The notes under the pieces were generated by a model that was not told the origin of the DNA, made no database searches, and saw nothing but the letters and a program-made list of their open reading frames with translations. 64,000 bases of DNA from the NCBI RefSeq assembly GCF_003095395.1, contig NZ_QEIJ01000002.1, positions 248,001-312,000 of the forward strand, in the 5' to 3' direction. Made by a program: the position numbers and the translations under genes. Origin of the DNA: Microbacterium sp. Gd 4-13 (lineage in GTDB: Bacteria > Actinomycetota > Actinomycetes > Actinomycetales > Microbacteriaceae). Of the stretch, positions 1 through 9,870 are shown one piece after another; the stretch's first letter is position 1, and each line of letters begins with the position of its first letter.

Positions 1-1125
<1,125 letters not shown>

Positions 1126-1173
1126 CTATGCCGAAGCATCCGTCCCCGGGTCGTGGGGCCCGCCCCGTTGACC

Positions 1174-1242
1174 GCGAGACCGCTCCCGGTCGACGAAACC
1201 CGGGCTCTATGTCGGGGTCTCGCCGGCGGAAAGCGGTCTCGC
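1174..1242. repeat. 69-bp nested palindromic intergenic element, copy A
   Basis: Perfect 10-bp arms GCGAGACCGC (1174-1183) and GCGGTCTCGC (1233-1242), with an inner GTCTCG segment near 1217-1222. A second copy at 23931-23999 has the same 69-bp length and the same internal spacing (27 bp before GTCGGGGTCTCGCCG, then 17 bp to the end). It lies between the end of the M1 peptidase and the start of sufS, both on the minus strand, so it may serve as a terminator. The second copy is between divergent genes, which does not fit a simple terminator. Confidence 0.7.
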
Positions 1243-1256
1243 ATCGGGGGTCGTGC

Positions 1257-3626
1257 TCAGACGCGCTCGGCCCGCCGGCGGCGCAGCACCACGGTCGCGG
1301 CGCCCGCCGCGACGAGCAGCGCGGCCGCGAAGGCCGCGACACCGAGCGGGGCGACATCGCCCCCCGTCGCGGCGAGGCCCGCTGAGACCGGGGCTGTCGA
1401 CGGGGTCGCCGTGGGCAGCGGCACCGTCGGGGCGGTGACGAACGCGATCGGCGCGCTGAGAGAGGAGACCGGATCGAAGCCCTCGAGCGTGCCGGTGACG
1501 ACCACGAGAAACGCGTAGCCTGCGTCGCCGGGCTGAAGGGTGTAGGTCGCACCGGTGGCCCCCGCGACGGGCTGGCCGACGAATCCGGGGTCGACCGGCT
1601 GGCCCGTCATCTCTTCGTACTCGCGAGCGTCGTCAGCCGTGAAGCGGAGCCACTCGTACGTCAGCGAGGTGCCCTCGGCCCAGACGCCGGGGTCGGCGGT
1701 GAGGGTCTCACCGACGATCGCGGTTCCCGAGATCGTCGGCATGCCGAACGGGTCGATGGCCACCGAGACGCCGACGCTGGACTCGCAGGGCAGGCAGTCG
1801 GCGCCGAAGTCGACGGCTGTGACCGAGACATTCAGCTGCCCCGTCGTGGCGTCGTCGTCGACGGTCGCCGAGAAGGTGACGGATGCTGTCAGCGTGCCCT
1901 GTTCGACGGAGGGCACGGCCCAGGTGAGAGTGTCGTCGCTCCGGGTGAGACCCGCCGCGAGCGACTCGGACACGGTCGCAGAGTCGACGAGGCCGGTGAG
2001 GTCGATCTCGACCGTGCCGCCCTCCAGGTCGGTGGCACCGACGTTGCCCACCTCGACGGTGTATTCGACCTTGTCGCCGCGCTGGAGCTGCTCCCCGGAG
2101 AGCGTGCTCGACGAGATCTCGAGCGTGCGGGTGAGCGGCCAGGCCGGCTTGTCCAGGTCGAAGAGCCAGTCCCGGAAGAACGCCTCGAGGTCGAGGCCGG
2201 AGATCTCCTCCGACAGGGCGATGAAATCGGCCGTCGATCCGTCTCCGCCGTTCAGGCGCAGGTACCACTGCGCGAAGATCTCGTCGAACTGGTCGTCGCC
2301 GATGGTTAGGCGTAGGGCCTCCAGCGCCATCGCGGAGCGCGAGTACGCCTGGAAGCCGAAGAGCTCGGCGGGGTTGTCGAAGCCGGCGACCGGGGTCGTC
2401 CATGCCGCGTCGTCGGCGGCCGTGTCGTTCCACGCGGAGTACCAGACCGCTTCGGTCGCGTCGCTGCCGTAGAGAGCGGCCTCGACCTGCGAGCCGATGT
2501 GCTCGGCCGGTCCCTCGTTCAACCAGATGTCGCTCCAGTCGGAGAGCGTCACGGCGTCGCCGAACCACTGGTGCACGAGCTCGTGGATGAGCGTGCCGCG
2601 GCTCGCGGAGCGGTCGAAGAAGGAGCGGTCCTGGGTCTCGAGCGCGTAACCGACCCCCACGTTGTCCACGACGATGCCGGTGCTGTTGCCGGGGTAGGGG
2701 CCGTAGGCGGTCTCGAGCCACCCGAGCACCGGTCCGATCTCGGCCCGAGACGCGAGCGACGTCGCCTTGCGTGCGTCGGAGAGGTCGGAGTCGATGAAGC
2801 TCCACTCGGGGATCGTCCGACCGCTCGGCAGCGTGATCGTCGATTCGTGCACGTCGTACTTGCCGATCGATGCGAGGGAGAGGTACGTCGTCATCTGTTC
2901 GTGCTGCTGCCAGACCCACGTCGTCGTGTCGTCCCCGTTGGCCGTGCGCGAGACCAGCTCGCCGTTGCTCACGGCGGCCGCCGGGCCCGTGCCGGTCGAC
3001 GTCGTGATGGTGGTGGGGATCGTGAAGGAGAAGTCGAACGTCGCTTTGTCGAGCGGGGTGTTGTTGCTCGGGAACCAGGTCATGGCGCCCACCGGCTCGC
3101 TCACCGCGGTGGCGCCGTCGGCTGTCGCGACCCAGCCCTCGTAGCTTCCGTCGGGGTCGGTGTGACGGGTCGGCACGCCGGAGTACTCCACGACGGTGGT
3201 GAACGTGCCCGTCACCGGCGTCGCCGGGGCGACGATCAGCTTGTGGGTGGTGGACTGCAGGTCGGCGATGCGGCTGAAGGTTGCCGCGACGCCGTCGACG
3301 GTCACGGATGCGACGGTGAGCCCCTCGAGGTCGAGGCTGAACGACGACAGCTCGACGCTCGCCGTCGCTGTGATCTCGGTCGTCGCAGCGATCGCCTTCG
3401 TCGCGTGGTCGTACGCGAGATCGATGTCGTAGTGCTGCACGTCGTAGCCCGTGTTTCGGACGTTCGGGAAGAGCGAGTCGGCCGTGCCCTGCCCGCCGGC
3501 CTCGGCGGCCTGGGCGGGCGCGGTGGCCAGCACGCCGGCTCCGACGAGGCTGAGGGCGACGGCGCCGGCGGCGATGCGGGCGGCGCGGTGGCGGGTGGGA
3601 TGAGCGGCGGTGCTGATCGGCGACAT
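1257..3626 (-). CDS. Secreted, wall-anchored M1 family metallo-aminopeptidase
   Basis: Zinc aminopeptidase of the M1 (gluzincin) family, 789 residues. I use the ATG at 3626 because AAGGGG sits just upstream and a signal peptide follows (basic start, hydrophobic run, cleavage near APAQAAEA). The zinc site is complete: HELVH at 348-352 and E371 in NEGPAEH, an HExxH-18-E spacing. The usual GAMEN-like exopeptidase loop is represented by GYALETQ. An Ig-like or repeat-like C-terminal domain follows. The end looks like a sorting signal: LAATG at 751-755, a hydrophobic helix, then RRRR. LAxTG is typical of class E sortase substrates in actinobacteria, so wall anchoring is likely but inferred. It stands alone. 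Confidence 0.9.
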   Translation of the reverse strand: MSPISTAAHPTRHRAARIAAGAVALSLVGAGVLATAPAQAAEAGGQGTADSLFPNVRNTGYDVQHYDIDLAYDHATKAIAATTEITATASVELSSFSLDLEGLTVASVTVDGVAATFSRIADLQSTTHKLIVAPATPVTGTFTTVVEYSGVPTRHTDPDGSYEGWVATADGATAVSEPVGAMTWFPSNNTPLDKATFDFSFTIPTTITTSTGTGPAAAVSNGELVSRTANGDDTTTWVWQQHEQMTTYLSLASIGKYDVHESTITLPSGRTIPEWSFIDSDLSDARKATSLASRAEIGPVLGWLETAYGPYPGNSTGIVVDNVGVGYALETQDRSFFDRSASRGTLIHELVHQWFGDAVTLSDWSDIWLNEGPAEHIGSQVEAALYGSDATEAVWYSAWNDTAADDAAWTTPVAGFDNPAELFGFQAYSRSAMALEALRLTIGDDQFDEIFAQWYLRLNGGDGSTADFIALSEEISGLDLEAFFRDWLFDLDKPAWPLTRTLEISSSTLSGEQLQRGDKVEYTVEVGNVGATDLEGGTVEIDLTGLVDSATVSESLAAGLTRSDDTLTWAVPSVEQGTLTASVTFSATVDDDATTGQLNVSVTAVDFGADCLPCESSVGVSVAIDPFGMPTISGTAIVGETLTADPGVWAEGTSLTYEWLRFTADDAREYEEMTGQPVDPGFVGQPVAGATGATYTLQPGDAGYAFLVVVTGTLEGFDPVSSLSAPIAFVTAPTVPLPTATPSTAPVSAGLAATGGDVAPLGVAAFAAALLVAAGAATVVLRRRRAERV

Positions 3627-3815
3627 GGCGCCCCTTCGTGCGACGGTGAGAAGGATGCTGACCGCACGGCGATGCGCGCGATCGTGACGACTGTAGGAGA
3701 CGCGGGTTTCCGTGACGTTTCCCCCGTCGTCTCCGCGCGTCACGCCCGCGGGCACCGCGCAGCATCCGCCCCGGTCGCGTGCGGAGGCGCGGTCAACGGA
3801 TGCGGCGCGACGGGG

Positions 3816-4949
3816 TCACGCGATGCGGGTTCCCGGCGGCATGCGCTTCGCGGGGGTGCGGGTGCGCACTGCGGCGCGCCACAGCAGCAGCGCGGCGAGG
3901 GCGATCTGCACCGCGAGTCCGACGAACCAGCTCGGCGTGGTGCCCTCGATGCGGTCCTCGGACGTGATGACGCCGTCGCTGGAGTTCTGCACCGCGCATC
4001 CGTCGTACTCCGACCTCACCTCGGGCGACAGCTGGGCCGAGCGGATGAAGACCTTGATCGATCCGAAGAGATCGCGGGGGTAGCCGTCGACGAACTGCGA
4101 CGGCGTGGCATCGGCCAGCACGATGAACGGGTTCGCCGCCAGCAGCCACCACACGTGGTCGCTGCGCGTGGTGCGGTACTCGCTCGTCGTCCACTCGCCG
4201 CACACGTACTGCGGCTCGATGAACCCCGAGCCGCCGGTGCACTGGGGCAGCGGTTCGGTCTGCCCGGGGGCGGCCGTCATGCACTCCGGCGCGACCGTCG
4301 GCACGTCCGTCGGGTAGACGGGCTCGAGGTTTCGCGATCGCGACTCGACGGTGGTGTGGCTGGCGGCGGTGGCGAGCCCGAAGGCGATCGGCGTGCCCAG
4401 CACGAGGGCGGCGACCGTCAGGTAGGTCACGGCCACCGAGAACAGGGGGCGGGCGAGGATGCCGCTCAGCCCGACGCCGATCGCGGCGACGACGCCGACC
4501 TCGACGACGAGCACCAGGAGGGAGACGAGCAGCACGGCGATCGACACCCCGCCCGAGACGGTGGCGAGCACGAGGAACGGAACCGCGACCGCGAGGAACG
4601 CCAGACCCGTCACCCAGGCCGCGAGCAGCTTGCCGACGAGGATGTCGCCCGTGGTGGCGAGGGTGACCTGCACGGGGGCGAGGGTCGCCGCATCCCGGTC
4701 GCCGTTGATGGCGTTGCCGCTGAGCGTCGGCGAGACCAGCACGACCAGCAGCAGCACGAAGTACACGACGATCGAGAACACGGTCGCGCCGGCGGTGTCG
4801 TCGGGCGCCATCCCCGTCGCGCTGAACGACAGGGCCGTGACCGCGACGAGGAGCACGGCGAAGACGCCGAGCAGCACGTACCAGGCGACGCTGCGCACGC
4901 GCTGCGTCAGTTCGAGTCGGGCGATGACCCCGATGCGGGCGGCGTTCAC
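3816..4949 (-). CDS. ABC-2 type transporter permease
   Basis: Membrane component of an ABC exporter, 377 residues. It begins with a short cytoplasmic helix (RLELTQRVRSVAWYV), then a first membrane segment, a large loop and further hydrophobic segments (about six in all). A long soluble part around residues 180-300 contains several cysteines (PECMTAAPGQ, QYVCGEW) and probably faces outside. Its start overlaps the stop of the ATPase gene at 4946-4949 (ATGA), which implies translational coupling and one complex. The substrate cannot be told from sequence. Confidence 0.8.
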   Translation of the reverse strand: MNAARIGVIARLELTQRVRSVAWYVLLGVFAVLLVAVTALSFSATGMAPDDTAGATVFSIVVYFVLLLVVLVSPTLSGNAINGDRDAATLAPVQVTLATTGDILVGKLLAAWVTGLAFLAVAVPFLVLATVSGGVSIAVLLVSLLVLVVEVGVVAAIGVGLSGILARPLFSVAVTYLTVAALVLGTPIAFGLATAASHTTVESRSRNLEPVYPTDVPTVAPECMTAAPGQTEPLPQCTGGSGFIEPQYVCGEWTTSEYRTTRSDHVWWLLAANPFIVLADATPSQFVDGYPRDLFGSIKVFIRSAQLSPEVRSEYDGCAVQNSSDGVITSEDRIEGTTPSWFVGLAVQIALAALLLWRAAVRTRTPAKRMPPGTRIA

Positions 4950-5878
4950 GTCGGGCTCCCGTCGCGGAGGTCGAGCAGGGTGTGTTCGAGGGTGCCGGTC
5001 GCCGGCGCGAACTCCACGACGGGGAGACCCGCTTCGACGAGCGCGCGCAGCGCCGCCGCTGCGTCGTCGTCGGATCCGACCGGCACCATCACGCCGAGAC
5101 GCTCAGCCGTGAGGGTCCACGCCTCCAGGCGCAGGGCCGAGGCGATGGGCTCGATGGATGCGGCGGCCGCCGTGTTCGCGAGACGCACGCGCCACGCACG
5201 ACGGCGGTGGGTGGCGGCGGCGACGCGGTCGGGGGCGACCGTCGCGCCGTCGACGAGGAAGACCGCGTCGTCGACGACCTCTTCGAGCTCGGAGAGCACG
5301 TGGCTGGAAACGAGGACAGCGCGCCCCTCATCGGCGAACCGGCGCAGCAGCACGCGCAGCGCGACCCGGGCCTCGGGGTCGAGTCCGGAGGCGGGCTCGT
5401 CGAGGAGAAGAGCCTGCGGGTCGTGCACCAGGGCGCGGGCGAGCCCGAGGCGTTGCTTCTGTCCGCGGGAGAGCACTCTCGCGGGCGACTCGGCGAGGGA
5501 GGCGAGGTCGACGAGCTGCAGCAGTTGCTCTGCCCGCTCAAGCGCGGCCTCGCGCGTGGCATCGTAGAGACGGCCCGTCACGACGAGCGTCTCGCGGGCG
5601 GAGAGCGAGCCCCACGCGCCGAGCGCGTCGGGCATCCAGCCGAGCAGCCGCCGCACCTCGTGGGGTTCGGTGACCGGGTCGAATCCGCCGATGCTGATCT
5701 CTCCCGCATCCGGCGCCAGCAGTGACGAGAGCATCAGCATGAGCGTCGTCTTGCCCGACCCGTTGGGGCCGACGAGGCCGGTGACCCGCCCCGCCTCGGC
5801 CCGCAGGCTGACGTCCCGCACGGCGGGCACGTCGCCGAACGAGCGACGGACTCCGGTCGCGACGATGGTGGCGCTCAT
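4946..5878 (-). CDS. ABC transporter ATP-binding protein (exporter type)
   Basis: Nucleotide-binding subunit, 310 residues. Walker A is GPNGSGKTT near residue 38, the signature is LSRGQKQRLGLARAL and Walker B is ALLLDEPASGLDP. The Q-less SRGQKQR signature and C-terminal extension are usual for ABC-2 drug, lipid or antibiotic exporters of the CcmA/NatA group. It is the first gene of a two-gene unit with the ABC-2 permease. There is no regulator next to it, and kdpE ends 66 bp upstream on the same strand. Confidence 0.88.
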   Translation of the reverse strand: MSATIVATGVRRSFGDVPAVRDVSLRAEAGRVTGLVGPNGSGKTTLMLMLSSLLAPDAGEISIGGFDPVTEPHEVRRLLGWMPDALGAWGSLSARETLVVTGRLYDATREAALERAEQLLQLVDLASLAESPARVLSRGQKQRLGLARALVHDPQALLLDEPASGLDPEARVALRVLLRRFADEGRAVLVSSHVLSELEEVVDDAVFLVDGATVAPDRVAAATHRRRAWRVRLANTAAAASIEPIASALRLEAWTLTAERLGVMVPVGSDDDAAAALRALVEAGLPVVEFAPATGTLEHTLLDLRDGSPT

Positions 5879-5944
5879 CGTTTCACCCTATCGGGGCGCT
5901 TCTGCAGGCCCCGGGCTCGGTGGTGCCGGGTCAGAGCGCGGCGG

Positions 5945-6637
5945 TCAGAGTGCGGGCGGGGGTGCGTCGGTGACGAGGCGGTAGCCCATGCCCGACTCGG
6001 TCAGCAGATGCGCGGGGTGGGCGGGGTCGCGCTCGAGCTTCTTGCGCAGCTGGGACACGTACAGGCGCAGGTAGCCCGAGTCGCTCACCTGCTCGCTCGC
6101 CCAGATCTCCTTCAGCAGGGTCTGGCGGGTGACGAGCACGCCGGGGTTGCGGGCGAGGAACTCCAGCATCCGCCACTCCGTCGGCGTCAGGTGCACGGTG
6201 GCTCCGGCGCGGGTGACCGAGGTCGCGGCCAGGTCGACGACCACGTCACCGAAACGCACGGTCGGCTCGTCGGTCGTCGCGACCTGGCGCCGCGAGAGCG
6301 CACGCAGCCGCGCCAGCAGCTCGTCGATCTGGAACGGCTTCGTGACGTAATCGTCGGCGCCGGCGTCGAGCGCGTCGACCTTGTCGGCCGACCCCGTGCG
6401 ACCCGAGACGACGAGGATCGGCACGCTCGACCATCCGCGGATCGCCTCGATCACCTGAACCCCGTCGAGCCGGGGCATTCCGAGGTCGAGCAGCACCAGA
6501 TCGGGATGCGTCTGCGCGGCCGCGGCGATCGCCGCCGCGCCGTCGGCCGCGGCCACGACGTCGTACCCGTGCGCGGCGAGGGTGATGCGCAGCGCCCGCA
6601 CCAGCTGCGGGTCGTCGTCGGCGATCAGCACCTTCAC
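5945..6637 (-). CDS. kdpE: Kdp response regulator KdpE
   Basis: OmpR-type response regulator of 230 residues that activates kdp transcription when phosphorylated by KdpD. The receiver domain (1-120) shows the acidic pair in LIADDDPQL, the phospho-acceptor aspartate in LVLLDLGMPRLDG and the lysine in YVTKPF. The winged-helix domain follows (LTPTEWRMLEFLARNPG, then YVSQLRKKLERDP). The start is GTG at 6637, overlapping the kdpD stop as GTGA, which indicates coupled translation. It is the last gene of the kdp cluster. Confidence 0.95.
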   Translation of the reverse strand: MKVLIADDDPQLVRALRITLAAHGYDVVAAADGAAAIAAAAQTHPDLVLLDLGMPRLDGVQVIEAIRGWSSVPILVVSGRTGSADKVDALDAGADDYVTKPFQIDELLARLRALSRRQVATTDEPTVRFGDVVVDLAATSVTRAGATVHLTPTEWRMLEFLARNPGVLVTRQTLLKEIWASEQVSDSGYLRLYVSQLRKKLERDPAHPAHLLTESGMGYRLVTDAPPPAL

Positions 6638-9135
6638 GGCGCGACCGCCTCGGGTGATGCCACGGGGAGCGCGATCACCATCGTGAGCCCTCCTCCGGGT
6701 GTGTCCTCGGGCGCGAGCGTACCGCCCATGCCCTCGGCGAAGCCCTTCGACAGGGCGAGGCCCAGCCCGAGACCGGTGCTGTTGTCGGTGTCGCCGAAGC
6801 GCTGGAAGGGGGCGAACATGTCGCTGCGGCGATCGGGCTCGACCCCGGGCCCGTGGTCGACGACGCGGATCTCCGCGGTTCCGGCGAGGCGGCTCGTCGC
6901 CACTCGCACGCGCGCGTCGGTGGGCGAGTGCCGCGCGGCGTTCGCCAGCACGTTGACGAGCACCCGCTGCAGCAGCACGGGATCGGCCGAGACCGCGGGC
7001 AGGTCGGGATCGAGCGCCAGCTCGACGCTGTCGGGGCCGAGGCCGAGCTCATCGACCGCGGCGAGCACGACGTCGGCGGCATCGACGGGCGCGAGCGATA
7101 CCGCCAACACCCCCGCCTGCACGCGGCTCACGTCGAGGAGATCGGTGACCAGCGCCGTGAGCGTGTGCAGGCTCTCGTCGGCGGTGGCGAGGAGCTCGGC
7201 GCGGTCGGATTCCGACAGCCGCACGTCGGTCGCCCGCAGGCCCCCGACCGCGGCGACCGCGGCGGCGAGAGGGCGTCGGAGATCGTGGCTGACGGCCGAG
7301 AGCAGCGCGGTGCGCACGTGGTCGGTTTCGGCGAGCATCCCCGCCTCGCGAGCGGTCTCGGTGAGGTCGGTGTGCTCGATCGCCGCCCCGAGCTGCGCGA
7401 CGATGACGTCGAGGAGGCGGCGTTCGGCGGCATCGAGGTCTCCGCCGTGCAGCTCGAGGGTCGCGCGACCCGCACCGACCCGGATGGCCACGACCGCGTC
7501 ACCGCGCAACGGCTCACCGTCGGTCGCGAGCACCTCGCCCGACGCATCGACGAGACGCACGCCGGCCATGCCGAACGCCTCGCGCGTGCGGCTGACGAGG
7601 GCGGGCACCGCGCTCTCGCCGCGCAGGATGCTGCCGGCCACGGTCGCGAGCAGTTCGGACTCCGCCAGCGCCCGCCGCGCTGCCCGCGCTCGACGGGCCG
7701 CCTGGTCGACGATGTAGCTGACGAGGATCGCGATCACGGCGTACAGGAAGAGCGACAGCGCGTGCGCCGGGTCGTCGATCGTCACGGCGAACAGCGGATC
7801 GACGAACAGGAAGTCGAGCGTGAGTCCCGACAGCACGGCCGCGAACAGCGCCGGCCAGATGCCGCCCACGAGCGCGACGATCACCACGAGCAGCTGATAG
7901 GCGAGCACGTCGGCCGTGATCGACTCGTCGGAGCTGGTGGCCAGGAGCAGCCACGACAGGAGCGGCCCTCCGGTGACGGCGACGACGAAGCCGAGCACGC
8001 GGCGCTTGAGGCTGAGGGCGCCGCCGGTGAGCCGCGGGAGCGCGAAGCGGTCACCGGCGGCGGCGTGCGTGACGATGTGCACGTCGATGTCGCCCGACTC
8101 GCGGATCACGGTCGCACCGATCCCCGGCCCGGTGAGGGCGGCGGCGAGCCGACCGCGCCGGCTGACCCCGACGACCAGCTGCGAGGCGTTGACCGATCGC
8201 GCGAACTCGACCAGCGTGCGCGCCACGTCGTCGCCGACGACCTGGTGGTACGTGCCCCCGAGCGATTCGACGAGCGCACGCTGCGCCGCGAGGGCCCCGG
8301 GCGCGGCCTGCCGGAGGCCGTCCTGGCTGGTGACGTGCACGGCGAGCAGTTCGCCGCCCGCCGAGCGCGCTGCGATCCGGGCGCCGCGCCGCAGCAGCGT
8401 CTCGCCCTCGGGGCCGCCGGTCAGGGTCACGACGACCCGCTCTCTCGCCTGCCACGCCCCCTCGATGCCGTGCTCGGCCCGGTACGACTTCAACGCGCTG
8501 TCGACCTCGTCGGCGAGCCACAGCAGTGCGAGCTCGCGCAGCGCCGTGAGGTTGCCGAGGCGGAAGTAGTTCGACAGGGCCGCGTCGATCCGCTCCGCCG
8601 GGTAGACCTGGCCCGCGGCCAGGCGGTCGCGCAGGGATGCGGGGGAGAGGTCGACGACCTCGATCTGATCGGCGCCGCGGACCACCGCATCCGGCACCGT
8701 CTCGCGCTGCTCGACGCCCGTGATCTTCTGCACGACGTCGTTCAGCGATTCGATGTGCTGCACGTTCACGGTCGTGATGACGTCGATCCCCGCCGCGAGC
8801 AGGTCGTCGACGTCCTGCCAGCGCTTGTCGTGCCGGGATCCGGGGGCGTTCGTGTGCGCGAGCTCATCGACGAGGGCGAGCGAGGGGCGTCGCTCGAGGA
8901 CGGCGTCGAGGTCCATCTCGGTCAGCTCGACCCCCCGGTGCACCACCGTGCGCCGGGGCACCTCGGGGAGTCCCTCAGTCTGCGCCGCGGTCGCCGCGCG
9001 GCCGTGCGTCTCGACGACGGCGATGACGACGTCGCGCCCGTCGTTCCGCAGGCGCCTGCCCTCCTCGAGCATCTCGTACGTCTTGCCGACGCCGGGTGCG
9101 GCCCCGAGCAGCACCCGCAACCGCCCGCGTTTCAT
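6634..9135 (-). CDS. kdpD: Kdp sensor histidine kinase KdpD
   Basis: Turgor/K+-responsive sensor kinase of 833 residues. The N-terminal KdpD domain has Walker A GAAPGVGKTYEML and Walker B LALVDELAHTN. A universal-stress-like domain follows, then four membrane segments in the middle, a GAF-like part, the H box VSHDLRRPLAAAV and a C-terminal ATPase (N box NAARHSP, VDHGPGVEPDRR, TGLGLGLAL). Length and domain order match the family. It is separated from kdpC by a 127-bp gap that carries an inverted repeat, so kdpDE may have its own promoter or reduced read-through. Confidence 0.96.
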   Translation of the reverse strand: MKRGRLRVLLGAAPGVGKTYEMLEEGRRLRNDGRDVVIAVVETHGRAATAAQTEGLPEVPRRTVVHRGVELTEMDLDAVLERRPSLALVDELAHTNAPGSRHDKRWQDVDDLLAAGIDVITTVNVQHIESLNDVVQKITGVEQRETVPDAVVRGADQIEVVDLSPASLRDRLAAGQVYPAERIDAALSNYFRLGNLTALRELALLWLADEVDSALKSYRAEHGIEGAWQARERVVVTLTGGPEGETLLRRGARIAARSAGGELLAVHVTSQDGLRQAAPGALAAQRALVESLGGTYHQVVGDDVARTLVEFARSVNASQLVVGVSRRGRLAAALTGPGIGATVIRESGDIDVHIVTHAAAGDRFALPRLTGGALSLKRRVLGFVVAVTGGPLLSWLLLATSSDESITADVLAYQLLVVIVALVGGIWPALFAAVLSGLTLDFLFVDPLFAVTIDDPAHALSLFLYAVIAILVSYIVDQAARRARAARRALAESELLATVAGSILRGESAVPALVSRTREAFGMAGVRLVDASGEVLATDGEPLRGDAVVAIRVGAGRATLELHGGDLDAAERRLLDVIVAQLGAAIEHTDLTETAREAGMLAETDHVRTALLSAVSHDLRRPLAAAVAAVGGLRATDVRLSESDRAELLATADESLHTLTALVTDLLDVSRVQAGVLAVSLAPVDAADVVLAAVDELGLGPDSVELALDPDLPAVSADPVLLQRVLVNVLANAARHSPTDARVRVATSRLAGTAEIRVVDHGPGVEPDRRSDMFAPFQRFGDTDNSTGLGLGLALSKGFAEGMGGTLAPEDTPGGGLTMVIALPVASPEAVAP

Positions 9136-9188
9136 GTCGTCACCCTAATCTCTGCCGTTCGCGGGGTGCGCGTGCGCGCAGCATCCGT

Positions 9189-9235
9189 TCCCCTGTCGCA
9201 GATGGCGCAGGAGACCCGCTGTTCGTGACAGGGGA
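9189..9235. repeat. Inverted repeat between kdpC and kdpD
   Basis: Perfect 9-bp arms TCCCCTGTC (9189-9197) and GACAGGGGA (9227-9235) separated by 29 bp, in the only sizeable gap of the kdp cluster. It lacks a T tract. It could attenuate transcription between the pump genes and kdpDE, or simply be one more of this genome's intergenic palindromes. Confidence 0.5.
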
Positions 9236-9262
9236 GCGGAGTGGGGCGGCGCAAGACGCACC

Positions 9263-9859
9263 TCAGCGCGCGTCGAGCGCGAGGTTGAGCTCGAGCACGT
9301 TCACGCGCGGCTCGCCGACGAACCCGAGGTCACGGGGGCGGATGCTGCGCTCCACGAGATCGCGCACCTCTGCCGCGTCGAGGCCGCGGGCCCCGGCCAC
9401 GCGGTCGACCTGCACGAGGGCGTACGCGACGCTGATGTCGGGGTCGAGACCGGAGCCGGAGGCGGTGACCGCGTCGGCCGGGATCTCGCCCGCCGCGACC
9501 CCGTCGAGGTCGGCGATCGTCGCCTGGCGCTCGCCGATCGCCGCGATGAGGTCGTCGTTCTCGGGGCCGTAGTTCGACCCGCTCGAGGCCCCGGCGTCGT
9601 AGCCGTCGCCCGCGGCGGACGGCCGCGACTGGAAGTATCGCGCGAGCGGGGCGCCGTCGGCGTCGGTGAACGACTGACCGATCAGCGACGAGCCGACGAG
9701 GTCGCCGTCGGCGCTCCGGATGAGCGAGCCGTTGGCTTGGGCGGGGAAGGCGAGCTGCCCGATCGCGGTGATCAGCAGCATGTAGCCGACGCCGAGGACG
9801 ACGGTGAAGACGAGCATCGCGCGGACGGCGACGCCGGTGGTGCGGAGTGTGGTGCGCAT
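9263..9859 (-). CDS. kdpC: Potassium-transporting ATPase subunit C
   Basis: KdpC, 198 residues, the single-span subunit that stabilises the KdpFABC pump. One N-terminal membrane helix (MLVFTVVLGVGYMLLITAIG) is followed by an extracytoplasmic domain with the family signature segments SLIGQSF, YFQSRPSAAG and NYGPEN, and near the end ASGSGLDPDIS and VNVLELNLAL. Length is normal. It lies 11 bp after kdpB, with AAGG upstream of the ATG. Confidence 0.96.
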   Translation of the reverse strand: MRTTLRTTGVAVRAMLVFTVVLGVGYMLLITAIGQLAFPAQANGSLIRSADGDLVGSSLIGQSFTDADGAPLARYFQSRPSAAGDGYDAGASSGSNYGPENDDLIAAIGERQATIADLDGVAAGEIPADAVTASGSGLDPDISVAYALVQVDRVAGARGLDAAEVRDLVERSIRPRDLGFVGEPRVNVLELNLALDAR

Positions 9860-9870
9860 GGCTGGACCTT

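Noticed and set aside
2499..5567. 1022-codon open frame on the plus strand
   Set aside because: It runs antisense through the M1 peptidase and ABC genes; composition is Arg/Asp/Glu-rich without any family motif, as expected for shadow frames in GC-rich DNA.
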